Shown here in pieces: positions 1-6,051 of a DNA stretch of 6,775 bases. Source of the DNA: an uncultured Clostridia bacterium (GTDB lineage: Bacteria > Bacillota > Clostridia > TANB77 > CAG-508); the NCBI GenBank assembly GCA_948585895.1, contig CAPBNZ010000002.1, positions 1 to 6,775 on the forward strand, read 5' to 3'. Position 1 is the stretch's first letter. The number at the start of each line of letters is the position of its first letter. Position numbers and translations under genes: made by a program. The notes below the pieces were generated by a model, which saw only the letters and a program-made list of their open reading frames with translations, was not told the DNA's origin and ran no database searches.

Positions 1-154
1 TTATAAATTCAATATTTTAAATATGGGAAATGAAAATACATTAGAAAATGTTGGCTAAATTTTAAAAATTAGTCATAACGGAATATTAGGACTCCTTTGG
101 TCGCTTACGCTGTGTTATAAAAATAATATAAAATATCTCAAACTGGTGACATGA
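1..154 (+). other. Non-coding start of window with a possible eroded 3' gene end
   Basis: Reading from base 2, the frame is open for 18 codons (ending NENTLENVG) to a TAA at 56-58. The same frame then stays open for another 32 codons to a TGA at 152-154, including the stretch GLLWSLTLCYKNN. No start codon or ribosome site precedes the second part. The first part could be the C-terminal tail of a gene that begins left of the window. The second could be decayed coding sequence or chance. Bases 91-115 are clearly GC-richer than their surroundings, which suggests a different origin from the AT-rich flanks. No protein family was recognised. Confidence 0.25.
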
Positions 155-172
155 GGGAAATTTCTTAAATCT

Positions 173-216
173 TTTTTGTTATATAGGAAAAATCAATTTT
201 ACCTATACAACAAAAA
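173..216. repeat. Long imperfect inverted repeat (hairpin)
   Basis: The left arm TTTTTGTT (173-180) pairs with AACAAAAA (209-216). TATAGG (182-187) pairs with CCTATA (202-207), with a single mismatch at 181/208. The 14-base centre can add a few A-T pairs. The total is 14 pairs with one mismatch, which is strong for this base composition. Neither strand shows a clean T-run after the stem, so a standard terminator is unlikely. It could be a small repeat element or a relic of the upstream gene's 3' region. Confidence 0.55.
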
Positions 217-223
217 TACATTT

Positions 224-251
224 CACAGAAAATTCTTACAGAATTTTCGTG
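224..251. repeat. Inverted repeat, 11 bp with one bulge
   Basis: GAAAATTC (228-235) and GAATTTTC (241-248) are perfect complements around the 5-base loop TTACA. CAC (224-226) and GTG (249-251) extend the stem past a bulged A at 227. It lies 8 bases after the 173-216 hairpin. No T-run follows on either strand. Its role is unknown: it may be a second module of the same non-coding element or an RNA stem-loop. Confidence 0.5.
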
Positions 252-358
252 AGAGAACAAAAATGAAGCATGTAAATAATCTAAAAGGTCAAAGAATTTT
301 AATCATGTCTCTTATGTTTTACAACAAAATCATTTCATGACTTAAAATTTTATACCTA

Positions 359-387
359 TTGAAACCAAAATGATTTTATGATATAGT
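359..387 (+). promoter_or_regulatory. Sigma-A type promoter of the WG-repeat gene
   Basis: The -35 box TTGAAA (359-364) and the -10 box TATAGT (382-387) are 17 bases apart. Each matches five of six consensus bases. Transcription would start near 394, giving a leader of about 20 bases with the ribosome site AAAGGAGG (399-406) 6 bases before the ATG at 413. This is the best promoter on the plus strand and probably serves the WG gene, possibly also the genes after it. Confidence 0.65.
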
Positions 388-401
388 ATACATATCATAA
401 A
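375..401. promoter_or_regulatory. Palindrome over the -10 box, candidate operator
   Basis: TTTATGATAT (375-384) is the exact reverse complement of ATATCATAAA (392-401). The 7-base spacer contains the further palindrome GTATAC (386-391). The whole covers the -10 box, the predicted start site and the first bases of the Shine-Dalgarno. That position suits a repressor site. In the mRNA only the right arm would be present, so a DNA role is more likely than an RNA hairpin. A second, wider repeat (AAAATCATTT 326-335 and AAATGATTTT 368-377) partly overlaps it. No regulator family was recognised. Confidence 0.4.
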
Positions 402-412
402 GGAGGCAAAAA

Positions 413-1933
413 ATGAGCAGAGGAAGAAGATATGAAGAACGAAAGTTAAACCTAAAAAAAGTATTTGCAGTCATAATAGCAATCGCAGTTGTAATCATGT
501 TTATAAGTATAATTAAAGGAATCTTAACAAAAGAAAAAGAGCAAGCAAAAATAACAAGTAAAGACTATTTTGTCATTTTCGAAAACAATAAATGGGGTGT
601 AATCGATTCTAGTGGAAATAAAATAATAGACCCTTCTTATGAAGAAATGATAACCATTCCAAATAGTAAAAACGATGTATTTTTATGCATCTATGATGTA
701 AACTATGAAACAGGAGAATATAAAACCAAAGTATTAAATAGCAAAAATGAACAAATATTAACAGAATATGAACAAATAGAAGCCATTTCTAATAAAGATA
801 TAAACAATAACATATGGTATGAAAACAATGTATTAAAAGTGAAGAAAGATGGAAAATATGGAATCATCAATTTAGCAGGAAAAGAGCTAGCACCTTGCCA
901 ATATGATGAAATTACAGCATTAGAAGGAATTAAAAACACATTAAAAGTAATACAAAATGGAAAAGTGGGAATCTTAGATGAGGAAGGAAAGGAAATTGTA
1001 AAGATACAATATACAGACATCACAAATCTAGGAAAGGATAACAAAGAAGGATTCATCGTAAAAGGAGAAGATGAAAAATATGGTATTGTAAACTATTCAA
1101 ATCAAATTATACTAGAACCCAAATATGACCAAGTCTTAAAAATCTATGGAAATGATACCTATGTAGTAAAGCAAGCAAATAAGCAGATATTAGTAAAAAA
1201 AGATGGTACAGAATTATTAAGTGCTGGTTTTGATGAAATAAAAGCCATTTTAAAAAGTGCCAATGATGAAATCATTTATACGCAAAACGGAAAATATGGA
1301 ATCATGAAAACAACAGGAGAAGTAATCATTGCACCAGAATATGAAGAACTAAAAGAAGCAAAATCAGAAATATTTATTGCAAAACAAAATGGAAAATACG
1401 GAATCATAGACAAGCAAAAAGCTATCAAATTAGAACCACAGTATCTTTCATTAACCTATCAAGAAAAAGCAGACTTATATATAGCAGAAAAAGAAGATTA
1501 CAGTAGTGATATCATAGACAATACTTTTTCCATCCAACAAGCTGGAATACTAATCGATTTTAACGATGAAAAAGGATATTTAGAATTAAAACAAGGAGAA
1601 AACTATAAATATTATAACTTCAAATTTGAAGAAAAAAATATAGTAGAAATTCATGCAAGCAATACCTTATTTAAAAGCAAGAAAGATGGGAAATATGGGT
1701 TTGTTGATAAAAACAATAAAGTAATTGTAGAATACCAATATGATGATGTAACAGAACAAAACAGTTATGGTTATGCTGGAATCAAAAAAGATGGAAAATG
1801 GGGAGCTATTGACCAAAAGGGAAATGTAGTGCAAGAGCCAACTTATAACTTAGAAGATTATCTAAAAATTGACTTCATTGGAAGATGGCATTTAGGCAAA
1901 GACCTAAATATGAACTATTACGAAACAAGATGA
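413..1933 (+). CDS. Membrane-anchored WG-repeat protein
   Basis: The 506-aa protein has a basic N-terminus (residues 1-17), one membrane helix (about 18-38), and then tandem WG repeats. By the positive-inside rule the repeats should lie outside the cytoplasm. Each repeat follows the pattern K-(W/Y)-G-(I/V)-x-(D/N)-x-x-G-x-x-(I/V)-x-x-x-Y-(D/E). Clear copies centre on WG 61-62, YG 149-150, VG 185-186, YG 223-224, YG 295-296, YG 329-330, YG 429-430 and WG 463-464. Diverged copies are visible near 88-122 and 255-276, and region 350-410 is the least regular. WG (KWG) repeats are thought to form beta-propeller-like or stacked beta folds; no enzymatic residues are evident, so binding or scaffolding is likely. 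The start is fixed by AAAGGAGG 6 bases upstream. The last residues (ETR) abut the 38-bp inverted repeat, and the bases encoding them resemble its outer end. The specific function is unknown. Confidence 0.9.
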   Translation: MSRGRRYEERKLNLKKVFAVIIAIAVVIMFISIIKGILTKEKEQAKITSKDYFVIFENNKWGVIDSSGNKIIDPSYEEMITIPNSKNDVFLCIYDVNYETGEYKTKVLNSKNEQILTEYEQIEAISNKDINNNIWYENNVLKVKKDGKYGIINLAGKELAPCQYDEITALEGIKNTLKVIQNGKVGILDEEGKEIVKIQYTDITNLGKDNKEGFIVKGEDEKYGIVNYSNQIILEPKYDQVLKIYGNDTYVVKQANKQILVKKDGTELLSAGFDEIKAILKSANDEIIYTQNGKYGIMKTTGEVIIAPEYEELKEAKSEIFIAKQNGKYGIIDKQKAIKLEPQYLSLTYQEKADLYIAEKEDYSSDIIDNTFSIQQAGILIDFNDEKGYLELKQGENYKYYNFKFEEKNIVEIHASNTLFKSKKDGKYGFVDKNNKVIVEYQYDDVTEQNSYGYAGIKKDGKWGAIDQKGNVVQEPTYNLEDYLKIDFIGRWHLGKDLNMNYYETR

Positions 1934-2038
1934 TGAAACAAGAGGGACAGTCCTTTTATGTTTCATTTTTATCTATAATATTTATTTTTGTAGTAAATGT
2001 TAAAAATGAAACATAAAAGGACTGTCCCTCTTGTTTCA
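1934..2038. repeat. 38-bp perfect inverted repeat, MITE/REP-like element
   Basis: Bases 1934-1971 are the exact reverse complement of 2001-2038, with a 29-base AT-rich centre (1972-2000). The arms carry the GC-richer core AGAGGGACAGTCC, itself containing GGAC-A-GTCC. It begins one base after the WG-gene stop codon and ends 7 bases before the next gene's ribosome-site region. No T-run follows, so it is not a standard terminator, though the transcript would form a very stable hairpin open to RNase III. Similar GGGAC-type palindromes recur between genes in clostridial genomes, sometimes with IS200-like (RAYT) transposases; that comparison is from memory. No transposase is encoded here. No clear target duplication is seen, but GAAACAAGA occurs both at 1922-1930 and inside the element at 1935-1943. 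Confidence 0.85.
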
Positions 2039-2061
2039 AACTTTAAGGAAGGAAAAATGAA

Positions 2062-3297
2062 ATGGAACTAAAGACAAACTACCAATATACATACTTTATC
2101 CATCCTTTTGTAATAAAAGGTGGTAGATATCAAAACTATATACTAAAAATGTTAAAAGATAAGAATTGTAATTTAAAAATATTCCAAAAAGAAAGAGATT
2201 TACAATTATATAAATACTTTTTACCAAGAGCCAAAGAATTTCTATTTTCTAGTTTTAGTTATGGAAATATGAAGCTAAAAAAACTAGAAGAATTACCAAT
2301 AGAAACAAGAGCTGCACTTTTAGCCAAAAATCCATGTAATATATTCGAATATGTTTTAAAAAAAGATATGCAAGGAAAGATAGAACAAAACAATGGGATA
2401 TTTTTTACCATTCAAAAAATAGAAATCATATGTTTTGCTACAGGCATATGTTTTCTAGCAATAAAAACTAATATAGAAGAATACCTAGAATTTAATAATG
2501 TACTCAATTTTAATTATAAATTCAGAGATATAAATAATGAATTTGCAAATTTAGAAAGTTATGATAATATACGAATTCAAACAGATAGTTTTGCTGATAT
2601 AAAAACGCTTCAAGAATTTATCTATGGGATAACAGGACCTAATGCAGAAGCTGCTAGGTTAAACATTGATACAGAAAGATTTTTGACATATTCTTATGCA
2701 TGTATTAACCAAGATGCTTGGGACAATAACAATCAATTTAATCAAATAAAGCACCAATTTATTAAATATGCTAACATTTTACCAGCAGATAGTAGTAGAG
2801 ATTATGAATATGAGAAAATAGAAACGTTTTCGAAGTGGAAATATGCAAAATTAGGACTAACTAAATTAGGAATGATGTTATTTTCTTCAAGTAATGACAT
2901 AAACAATTATACCATTCTTCCAGAGGAATATGAAAATCAATATTTTTACACTTATATTCTTAACTTATATAAAAAAATTTATTTAAGAAAGATAGAACTA
3001 GAACTCAAAGACATAACTAAGATAAAAAAGGCAAGGAAGAAATTTGTAGAATTTACAAAAAATTTATGGATACAAGAAATTACAGAAGATGAAACTGGAA
3101 CCTTATTAAATGACAAAATGCAAGAAGTATTTGAATTAGACAAGCTTTATTATGAAGTTAAAAACAAATATGATATCTTATATAAAGAATTAAACATTGA
3201 AAAATATAAAAAATCGACAAGGATAATAGTAATGGTACTAGTTATTTCATTATTATTTAATATATTAAATTTTATGGCTTTGCAAAAATGGATTTAA
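2062..3297 (+). CDS. Uncharacterised protein with a C-terminal membrane helix
   Basis: The 411-aa protein has no signal peptide and is mostly a mixed alpha/beta soluble region. A charged helical stretch (about 300-385, rich in K, E and L, probably coiled coil) leads into one strongly hydrophobic helix (about 387-407), with only a few residues after it. This is a tail-anchored layout with the bulk in the cytoplasm. The long helix before a terminal membrane segment recalls CorA-type topology, but there is only one membrane helix and no GMN motif, so transport is not supported. Notable stretches are YTYFIHPFVIKGGRY (9-23), KKLEELPIETRAAL (73-86) and NIRIQTDSF (169-177). The start is set by AAGGAAGG (2045-2052) 9 bases upstream. 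An ATG at 2057 is out of frame and stops after four codons. It precedes acpS by 62 bases and probably shares its transcript. Function not recognised. Confidence 0.85.
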   Translation: MELKTNYQYTYFIHPFVIKGGRYQNYILKMLKDKNCNLKIFQKERDLQLYKYFLPRAKEFLFSSFSYGNMKLKKLEELPIETRAALLAKNPCNIFEYVLKKDMQGKIEQNNGIFFTIQKIEIICFATGICFLAIKTNIEEYLEFNNVLNFNYKFRDINNEFANLESYDNIRIQTDSFADIKTLQEFIYGITGPNAEAARLNIDTERFLTYSYACINQDAWDNNNQFNQIKHQFIKYANILPADSSRDYEYEKIETFSKWKYAKLGLTKLGMMLFSSSNDINNYTILPEEYENQYFYTYILNLYKKIYLRKIELELKDITKIKKARKKFVEFTKNLWIQEITEDETGTLLNDKMQEVFELDKLYYEVKNKYDILYKELNIEKYKKSTRIIVMVLVISLLFNILNFMALQKWI

Positions 3298-3345
3298 GCG
3301 GAAAAGAAATGGTTATCTTTTACCATAAAATCCTATCGCAAAAGA

Positions 3346-3352
3346 AAAGGAG
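3346..3352 (+). promoter_or_regulatory. Ribosome binding site that decides the acpS start
   Basis: AAAGGAG lies 7 bases before the ATG at 3360. The frame is open further upstream, to an ATG at 3288 inside the end of the preceding gene, but that start has no comparable site and would add 24 residues unlike any AcpS N-terminus. Confidence 0.75.
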
Positions 3353-3359
3353 AAAAGAA

Positions 3360-3740
3360 ATGAAAATTTGTTGTGGAACAGATATTATTGAAATACAAAG
3401 AATAAAAGAAAGTATAGAAGACTGTAGAACAGGAGAGACATTTACACAAAGAGTATATACAAAAAAGGAAATTGAATATTGCGAAAGTAAAAAAGCACAA
3501 AAATACCAGCATTATGCAGCTAGATTTGCCGCAAAAGAAGCAACTTTTAAAGCACTATCAGATCAATTAGAAGATAAATATTCTATTACGTGGAAGGACA
3601 TAGAAATTATTAATAATGAGCAAGGAAGACCAGAGCTTAATATAATTGGAATTAGTTTAAATAATATAGAGGATATTGATTTAAGTATATCACATTGCAG
3701 AGAGTATGCAGTAGCCAATGTAACATTATTAAGAAAATGA
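3360..3740 (+). CDS. acpS: Holo-[acyl-carrier-protein] synthase
   Basis: AcpS transfers the 4'-phosphopantetheine arm of coenzyme A to a serine of acyl carrier protein, activating it for fatty acid synthesis in the cytoplasm. The 126-aa product has the usual family length. It shows the N-terminal GTDIIEIQRI motif with the Mg-binding Asp8, then RVYTKKEIEYC (31-41), the signature ARFAAKEATFKAL (54-66) with metal-ligand Glu60 and Lys64, and the C-terminal SISHCREYAVANV (109-121). The Cys in SHC replaces the more common Asp or Thr at a tolerant position. Starting at 3360 puts the GTD motif where it belongs. The gene lies between the membrane protein and tatD, 39 bases before the latter, probably in one operon. 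The family call is firm. Confidence 0.95.
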   Translation: MKICCGTDIIEIQRIKESIEDCRTGETFTQRVYTKKEIEYCESKKAQKYQHYAARFAAKEATFKALSDQLEDKYSITWKDIEIINNEQGRPELNIIGISLNNIEDIDLSISHCREYAVANVTLLRK

Positions 3741-3779
3741 TGCCAAAAGGATGAATTTGGGCAATTTTAGGAGGTTTGA

Positions 3780-4565
3780 ATGGGATTATTTGACAGTCAC
3801 GCACACTTAGATGACGAAAAATTTAATCAAGATAGAGAACAACTAATTCAGCAAATAAGAGAAGATGGAATAACAAAATTGATATCTGCTGGTTATAGTT
3901 TAGAATCTTCTAAAAGAGCAAATGCCTTAGCCAACCAATATGACTTTATTTTTGCTACAGCAGGGATTTCTCCTAACGATATTCCACAAACAAAAGAAGA
4001 ATTGTGGATAACATTAGCAAAAATCAAGGATATTGCAAAACAAAATAAGAAGACAGTAGCAATTGGCGAAATTGGACTAGACTATTATTGGAACAAAGAA
4101 AATAAAGAATTACAAAAATTAGCTTTTATGAAACAGATAGAATTGGCAAATGAATTGCAATTGCCAATTGTAATTCATACAAGAGAAGCGGTAGTAGATA
4201 CAATTGAAATAGTAAAGCAAAATCAAGTAACATTAAAAGGGGTATTCCATTGCTGCCCACTTAATAGAGAATTAGTTAAAGAAGCCTTAAAATTGGGATT
4301 TTATATTTCTTTTGCAGGTCCAGTAACCTTTAAAAATTCAAAAAATGCAGATGAAATAATTAATATGGTACCAAACGAAAAAATGCTAATTGAAACAGAT
4401 AGTCCTTATTTATCACCAGAACCTTTGAGAGGGAAAAGAAATGATTCCAGAAATGTAAAATATATAGCAGAAAAAATTGCTTGCGTAAAAAATATGCATA
4501 TAGAGGAAGTAGCAAGAATAACTTATCAAAATGCCGAAACAATATTCAACATAAAAAACAAGTAG
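3780..4565 (+). CDS. tatD: TatD-family metal-dependent hydrolase (DNase)
   Basis: The 261-aa TIM-barrel amidohydrolase-fold protein has the family's usual length. Metal-site residues are all present: H7 and H9 in DSHAHLDD, E97 in AIGEIGLDYY, H133 in VIHTREA, H157 in GVFHCC, and D207 in LIETDSPYLSPEP, followed by the usual RGKRN loop. TatD proteins are cytoplasmic metal-dependent 3'-5' exonucleases or phosphodiesterases tied to DNA repair and DNA turnover. The segment AGISPND (61-67) stands where many members have GxHPH, so the proline is kept but the histidines are not. The start has TTAGGAGG (3767-3774) 5 bases upstream. The gene ends the plus-strand series, with a terminator 43 bases beyond its stop. 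The family is certain; the substrate is not. Confidence 0.93.
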   Translation: MGLFDSHAHLDDEKFNQDREQLIQQIREDGITKLISAGYSLESSKRANALANQYDFIFATAGISPNDIPQTKEELWITLAKIKDIAKQNKKTVAIGEIGLDYYWNKENKELQKLAFMKQIELANELQLPIVIHTREAVVDTIEIVKQNQVTLKGVFHCCPLNRELVKEALKLGFYISFAGPVTFKNSKNADEIINMVPNEKMLIETDSPYLSPEPLRGKRNDSRNVKYIAEKIACVKNMHIEEVARITYQNAETIFNIKNK

Positions 4566-4608
4566 TTACAATAAGGATAATTTATTTGAAATAGTTCTTA
4601 TAACTTTG

Positions 4609-4642
4609 AAACAGTATAGTTTAGACTATGCTGTTTTATTTT
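4609..4642 (+). terminator. Rho-independent terminator after tatD
   Basis: A 12-bp stem is formed by 4609-4620 (AAACAGTATAGT) and 4625-4636 (ACTATGCTGTTT), with one G-U pair and the 4-base loop TTAG. The T-rich tract TTTTATTTT (4634-4642) follows. Position and structure fit the end of the plus-strand operon. Confidence 0.8.
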
Positions 4643-4681
4643 ATACTATTTTGCAATTTGTCTTTGCTTTTAATCAGTTTT

Positions 4682-4816
4682 TTATAACATTTTTGGTTCA
4701 ATTAAATTTTTATAAGCTACTAAATTGGTTGAAAAAAGATAGCCTGTGTTTCCAATTGTAATAACGCTAACTAAATTATCTTTTACTTTTATTGTTCTTT
4801 TATGAATTTTTTCTTC
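4682..4816 (-). pseudogene. Possible decayed gene 3' end
   Basis: On the minus strand a 44-codon open stretch ends at the TAA at 4682-4684. It reads coding-like (RTIKVKDNLVSVITIGN, then TNLVAYKNL). It has no start codon, and an in-frame TAG lies just upstream at 4817-4819. The neighbouring frame is open further upstream (VTNIKSDILGR) and would join it through a frameshift near 4815, as in a broken gene. The pattern of short beta strands ending in NLVA faintly recalls the C-terminal domain of D-Ala-D-Ala carboxypeptidases, but the match is too short to name. It lies beyond the htpX terminator, so it is probably not expressed. It could also be chance in AT-rich DNA. Confidence 0.3.
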
Positions 4817-4880
4817 CTAAAATATCACTTTTAATATTTGTAACGTATATATTTATATATATAGGTTGCTAAAAATACCA

Positions 4881-4932
4881 AAAATAAGGAAGAACTAAAT
4901 AAAAACATATTTGTTCTTACTTAAGTTCTCCC
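4881..4932 (-). terminator. Rho-independent terminator of the lemA-htpX operon
   Basis: Read on the minus strand, GGGAGAACT (4932-4924) pairs with AGTTCTTCC (4896-4888): nine pairs, one of them G-U. Inside, AAGAAC and GTTTTT form a second 6-bp stem around a 6-base loop. TTATTTTT follows at 4887-4880. It lies 74 bases after the htpX stop. No equivalent T-run exists on the plus side, so it acts on minus-strand transcripts. Confidence 0.65.
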
Positions 4933-5005
4933 TATATCTATTTTAACTATTTTATTAAAATTTAATAGATACACTTTAAGTGTGTACTTTTTCTAAAAAT
5001 TGTCA

Positions 5006-5911
5006 TTATTTTAGATTTCTCAAAGCTTCAATTCTAGCTTCTATACTGGGATGTGTAGACCATAAGCTAGAAGATTTTTTCTTACCTTCTTTTGTATTCT
5101 TTTTAAATGGGTTTACAATATACATATTAGCTGTTGCACTATTAGCAGCTGCTAATTGATTATTATCTGCATCTAGTTTTTGTAAAGCAGAAATTAATCC
5201 TTCTGGATTACGAGTAAACTCTACTGCTGTGCTATCTGCTAAAAATTCTCTTTTTCTAGAAAGAGCAAGTTGCATAAGAGAACCAAAAATAGGAGACAAA
5301 ATTAAAAAGATAAGTCCAATTATCATTAAAATACCATTTCCCTTATTATTACTATCTCTGTCGTTATCCAATCCGCCCCAGAATAATGCACGAGAAAACA
5401 AATCAGAAAGCATAACAATAAAACCAACCATAACAGACACAACGCAACTAAGGCGAATATCATAATTTTTGATGTGACTTAATTCGTGAGCAATAACTCC
5501 TTCTAGTTCGTAATAATCTAATTTTTCTAAAAGACCAGTTGTTACACAAATAACAGCATTTTCTGGATTTCTACCAGTAGCAAATGCATTTGGCTGAGAA
5601 TCTTCTGTAACATATAACCTAGGTTTTGTGGTTAAACCAGAAGTTACCATCAAGGCATCTAAAATATTTACAATTTTTAAATCTTCTTCTTTAGTAGCAG
5701 GTCTTGCTCTATTCAAAGATAAAACAATCTTGTCACTATAATAATAAGAACCCCAAGCAGAAGCAATTGAAAAAAATAAAGCAATAAGAATGGATAGGGT
5801 ACCTAGTCTTAAAGCATGACAAATATAGTAAACAATTAATGTAATTACCACAATAAAAAGAGAAACAATAATGCCAGATTCTATCTTATTTTTCTTTATA
5901 CTTTCAAACAT
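5006..5911 (-). CDS. htpX: HtpX-like membrane zinc metalloprotease (M48 family)
   Basis: The 301-aa integral membrane protease has the family's usual length and layout. Two N-terminal membrane helices (about 12-31 and 37-57) are followed by a cytoplasmic region with SQPNAFATGRNPENAVI (105-121). The zinc motif HELSH (142-146) gives ligands H142 and H146 and catalytic E143. Two more hydrophobic segments follow (about 154-174 and 193-217). The third zinc ligand is E222 in SRKREFLAD, and the C-terminal STHPSIEARIEAL (285-297) is typical. HtpX degrades misfolded or damaged membrane proteins; in E. coli it complements FtsH. The ribosome site AGAAAGGA (5929-5922) lies 10 bases before the ATG. It is the second gene after lemA, 138 bases downstream, and is followed by a terminator. 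No key residue is missing. Confidence 0.95.
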   Translation of the reverse strand: MFESIKKNKIESGIIVSLFIVVITLIVYYICHALRLGTLSILIALFFSIASAWGSYYYSDKIVLSLNRARPATKEEDLKIVNILDALMVTSGLTTKPRLYVTEDSQPNAFATGRNPENAVICVTTGLLEKLDYYELEGVIAHELSHIKNYDIRLSCVVSVMVGFIVMLSDLFSRALFWGGLDNDRDSNNKGNGILMIIGLIFLILSPIFGSLMQLALSRKREFLADSTAVEFTRNPEGLISALQKLDADNNQLAAANSATANMYIVNPFKKNTKEGKKKSSSLWSTHPSIEARIEALRNLK

Positions 5912-5929
5912 TTTTCTAAAATCCTTTCT

Positions 5930-6051
5930 AAATAGTTATAATTTAGATTCATTTGAAAACTAGGAAACCCCCAATGTATTAACCAAAGATATGTTTTTAC
6001 TTAATTTAAAATACCTTAAGTTAACAGTATGGGGGAATCTTTTAACTATTT
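5930..6051 (-). promoter_or_regulatory. Structured lemA-htpX intercistronic region
   Basis: Nested complementary segments span nearly the whole gap: AAATAGTTA (5930-5938) with TAACTATTT (6043-6051), AGATTC (5945-5950) with GAATCT (6035-6040), CCCCCA (5968-5973) with TGGGGG (6030-6035, sharing G6035 with the previous pair), and TTAAC (5979-5983) with GTTAA (6020-6024). In the mRNA the outer stem would join the lemA stop codon to the base next to the htpX ribosome site. The G/C runs stand out in this AT-rich region. Possible roles are an RNA spacer or processing site, an attenuating structure that lowers or couples htpX translation, or a small inserted palindromic element. It lacks the clean T-run of a strong terminator on either strand. 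Confidence 0.5.

Noticed and set aside
703..1056. 117-aa minus-strand open frame inside the WG gene
   Set aside because: It is antisense to a clearly coding repeat protein, has low-complexity S/F-rich composition and no family motif. It is a shadow of the A-rich coding strand.
1974..1979. TATAAT in the centre of the palindromic element as a promoter for the 411-aa gene
   Set aside because: No acceptable -35 lies 16-18 bases upstream (TCCTTT or similar), so it is probably chance in an AT-rich loop.
3288..3359. Upstream in-frame extension of acpS, starting within the end of the preceding gene
   Set aside because: It has no good ribosome site, and the 24 extra residues are unlike AcpS N-termini. 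The ATG at 3360 has AAAGGAG at proper spacing and places the GTD motif correctly.
4360..4542. 60-aa minus-strand open frame inside tatD
   Set aside because: It is a shadow of the tatD coding sequence, F/L-rich and without motifs.
4941..4952. 12-base direct repeat TTTTAACTATTT, also at 6040-6051, flanking htpX
   Set aside because: It is short and AT-only apart from one C. With no transposase or matching longer flanks, it is not convincing as a target duplication or attachment pair.
4953..4967. TATTAAA-A-TTTAATA palindrome downstream of htpX
   Set aside because: It is all A/T with a one-base centre and expected by chance in this composition. The terminator at 4881-4932 explains the transcription end better.
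5229..5465. 78-aa plus-strand open frame inside htpX
   Set aside because: It is antisense to a well-supported protease gene and shows no protein features of its own.
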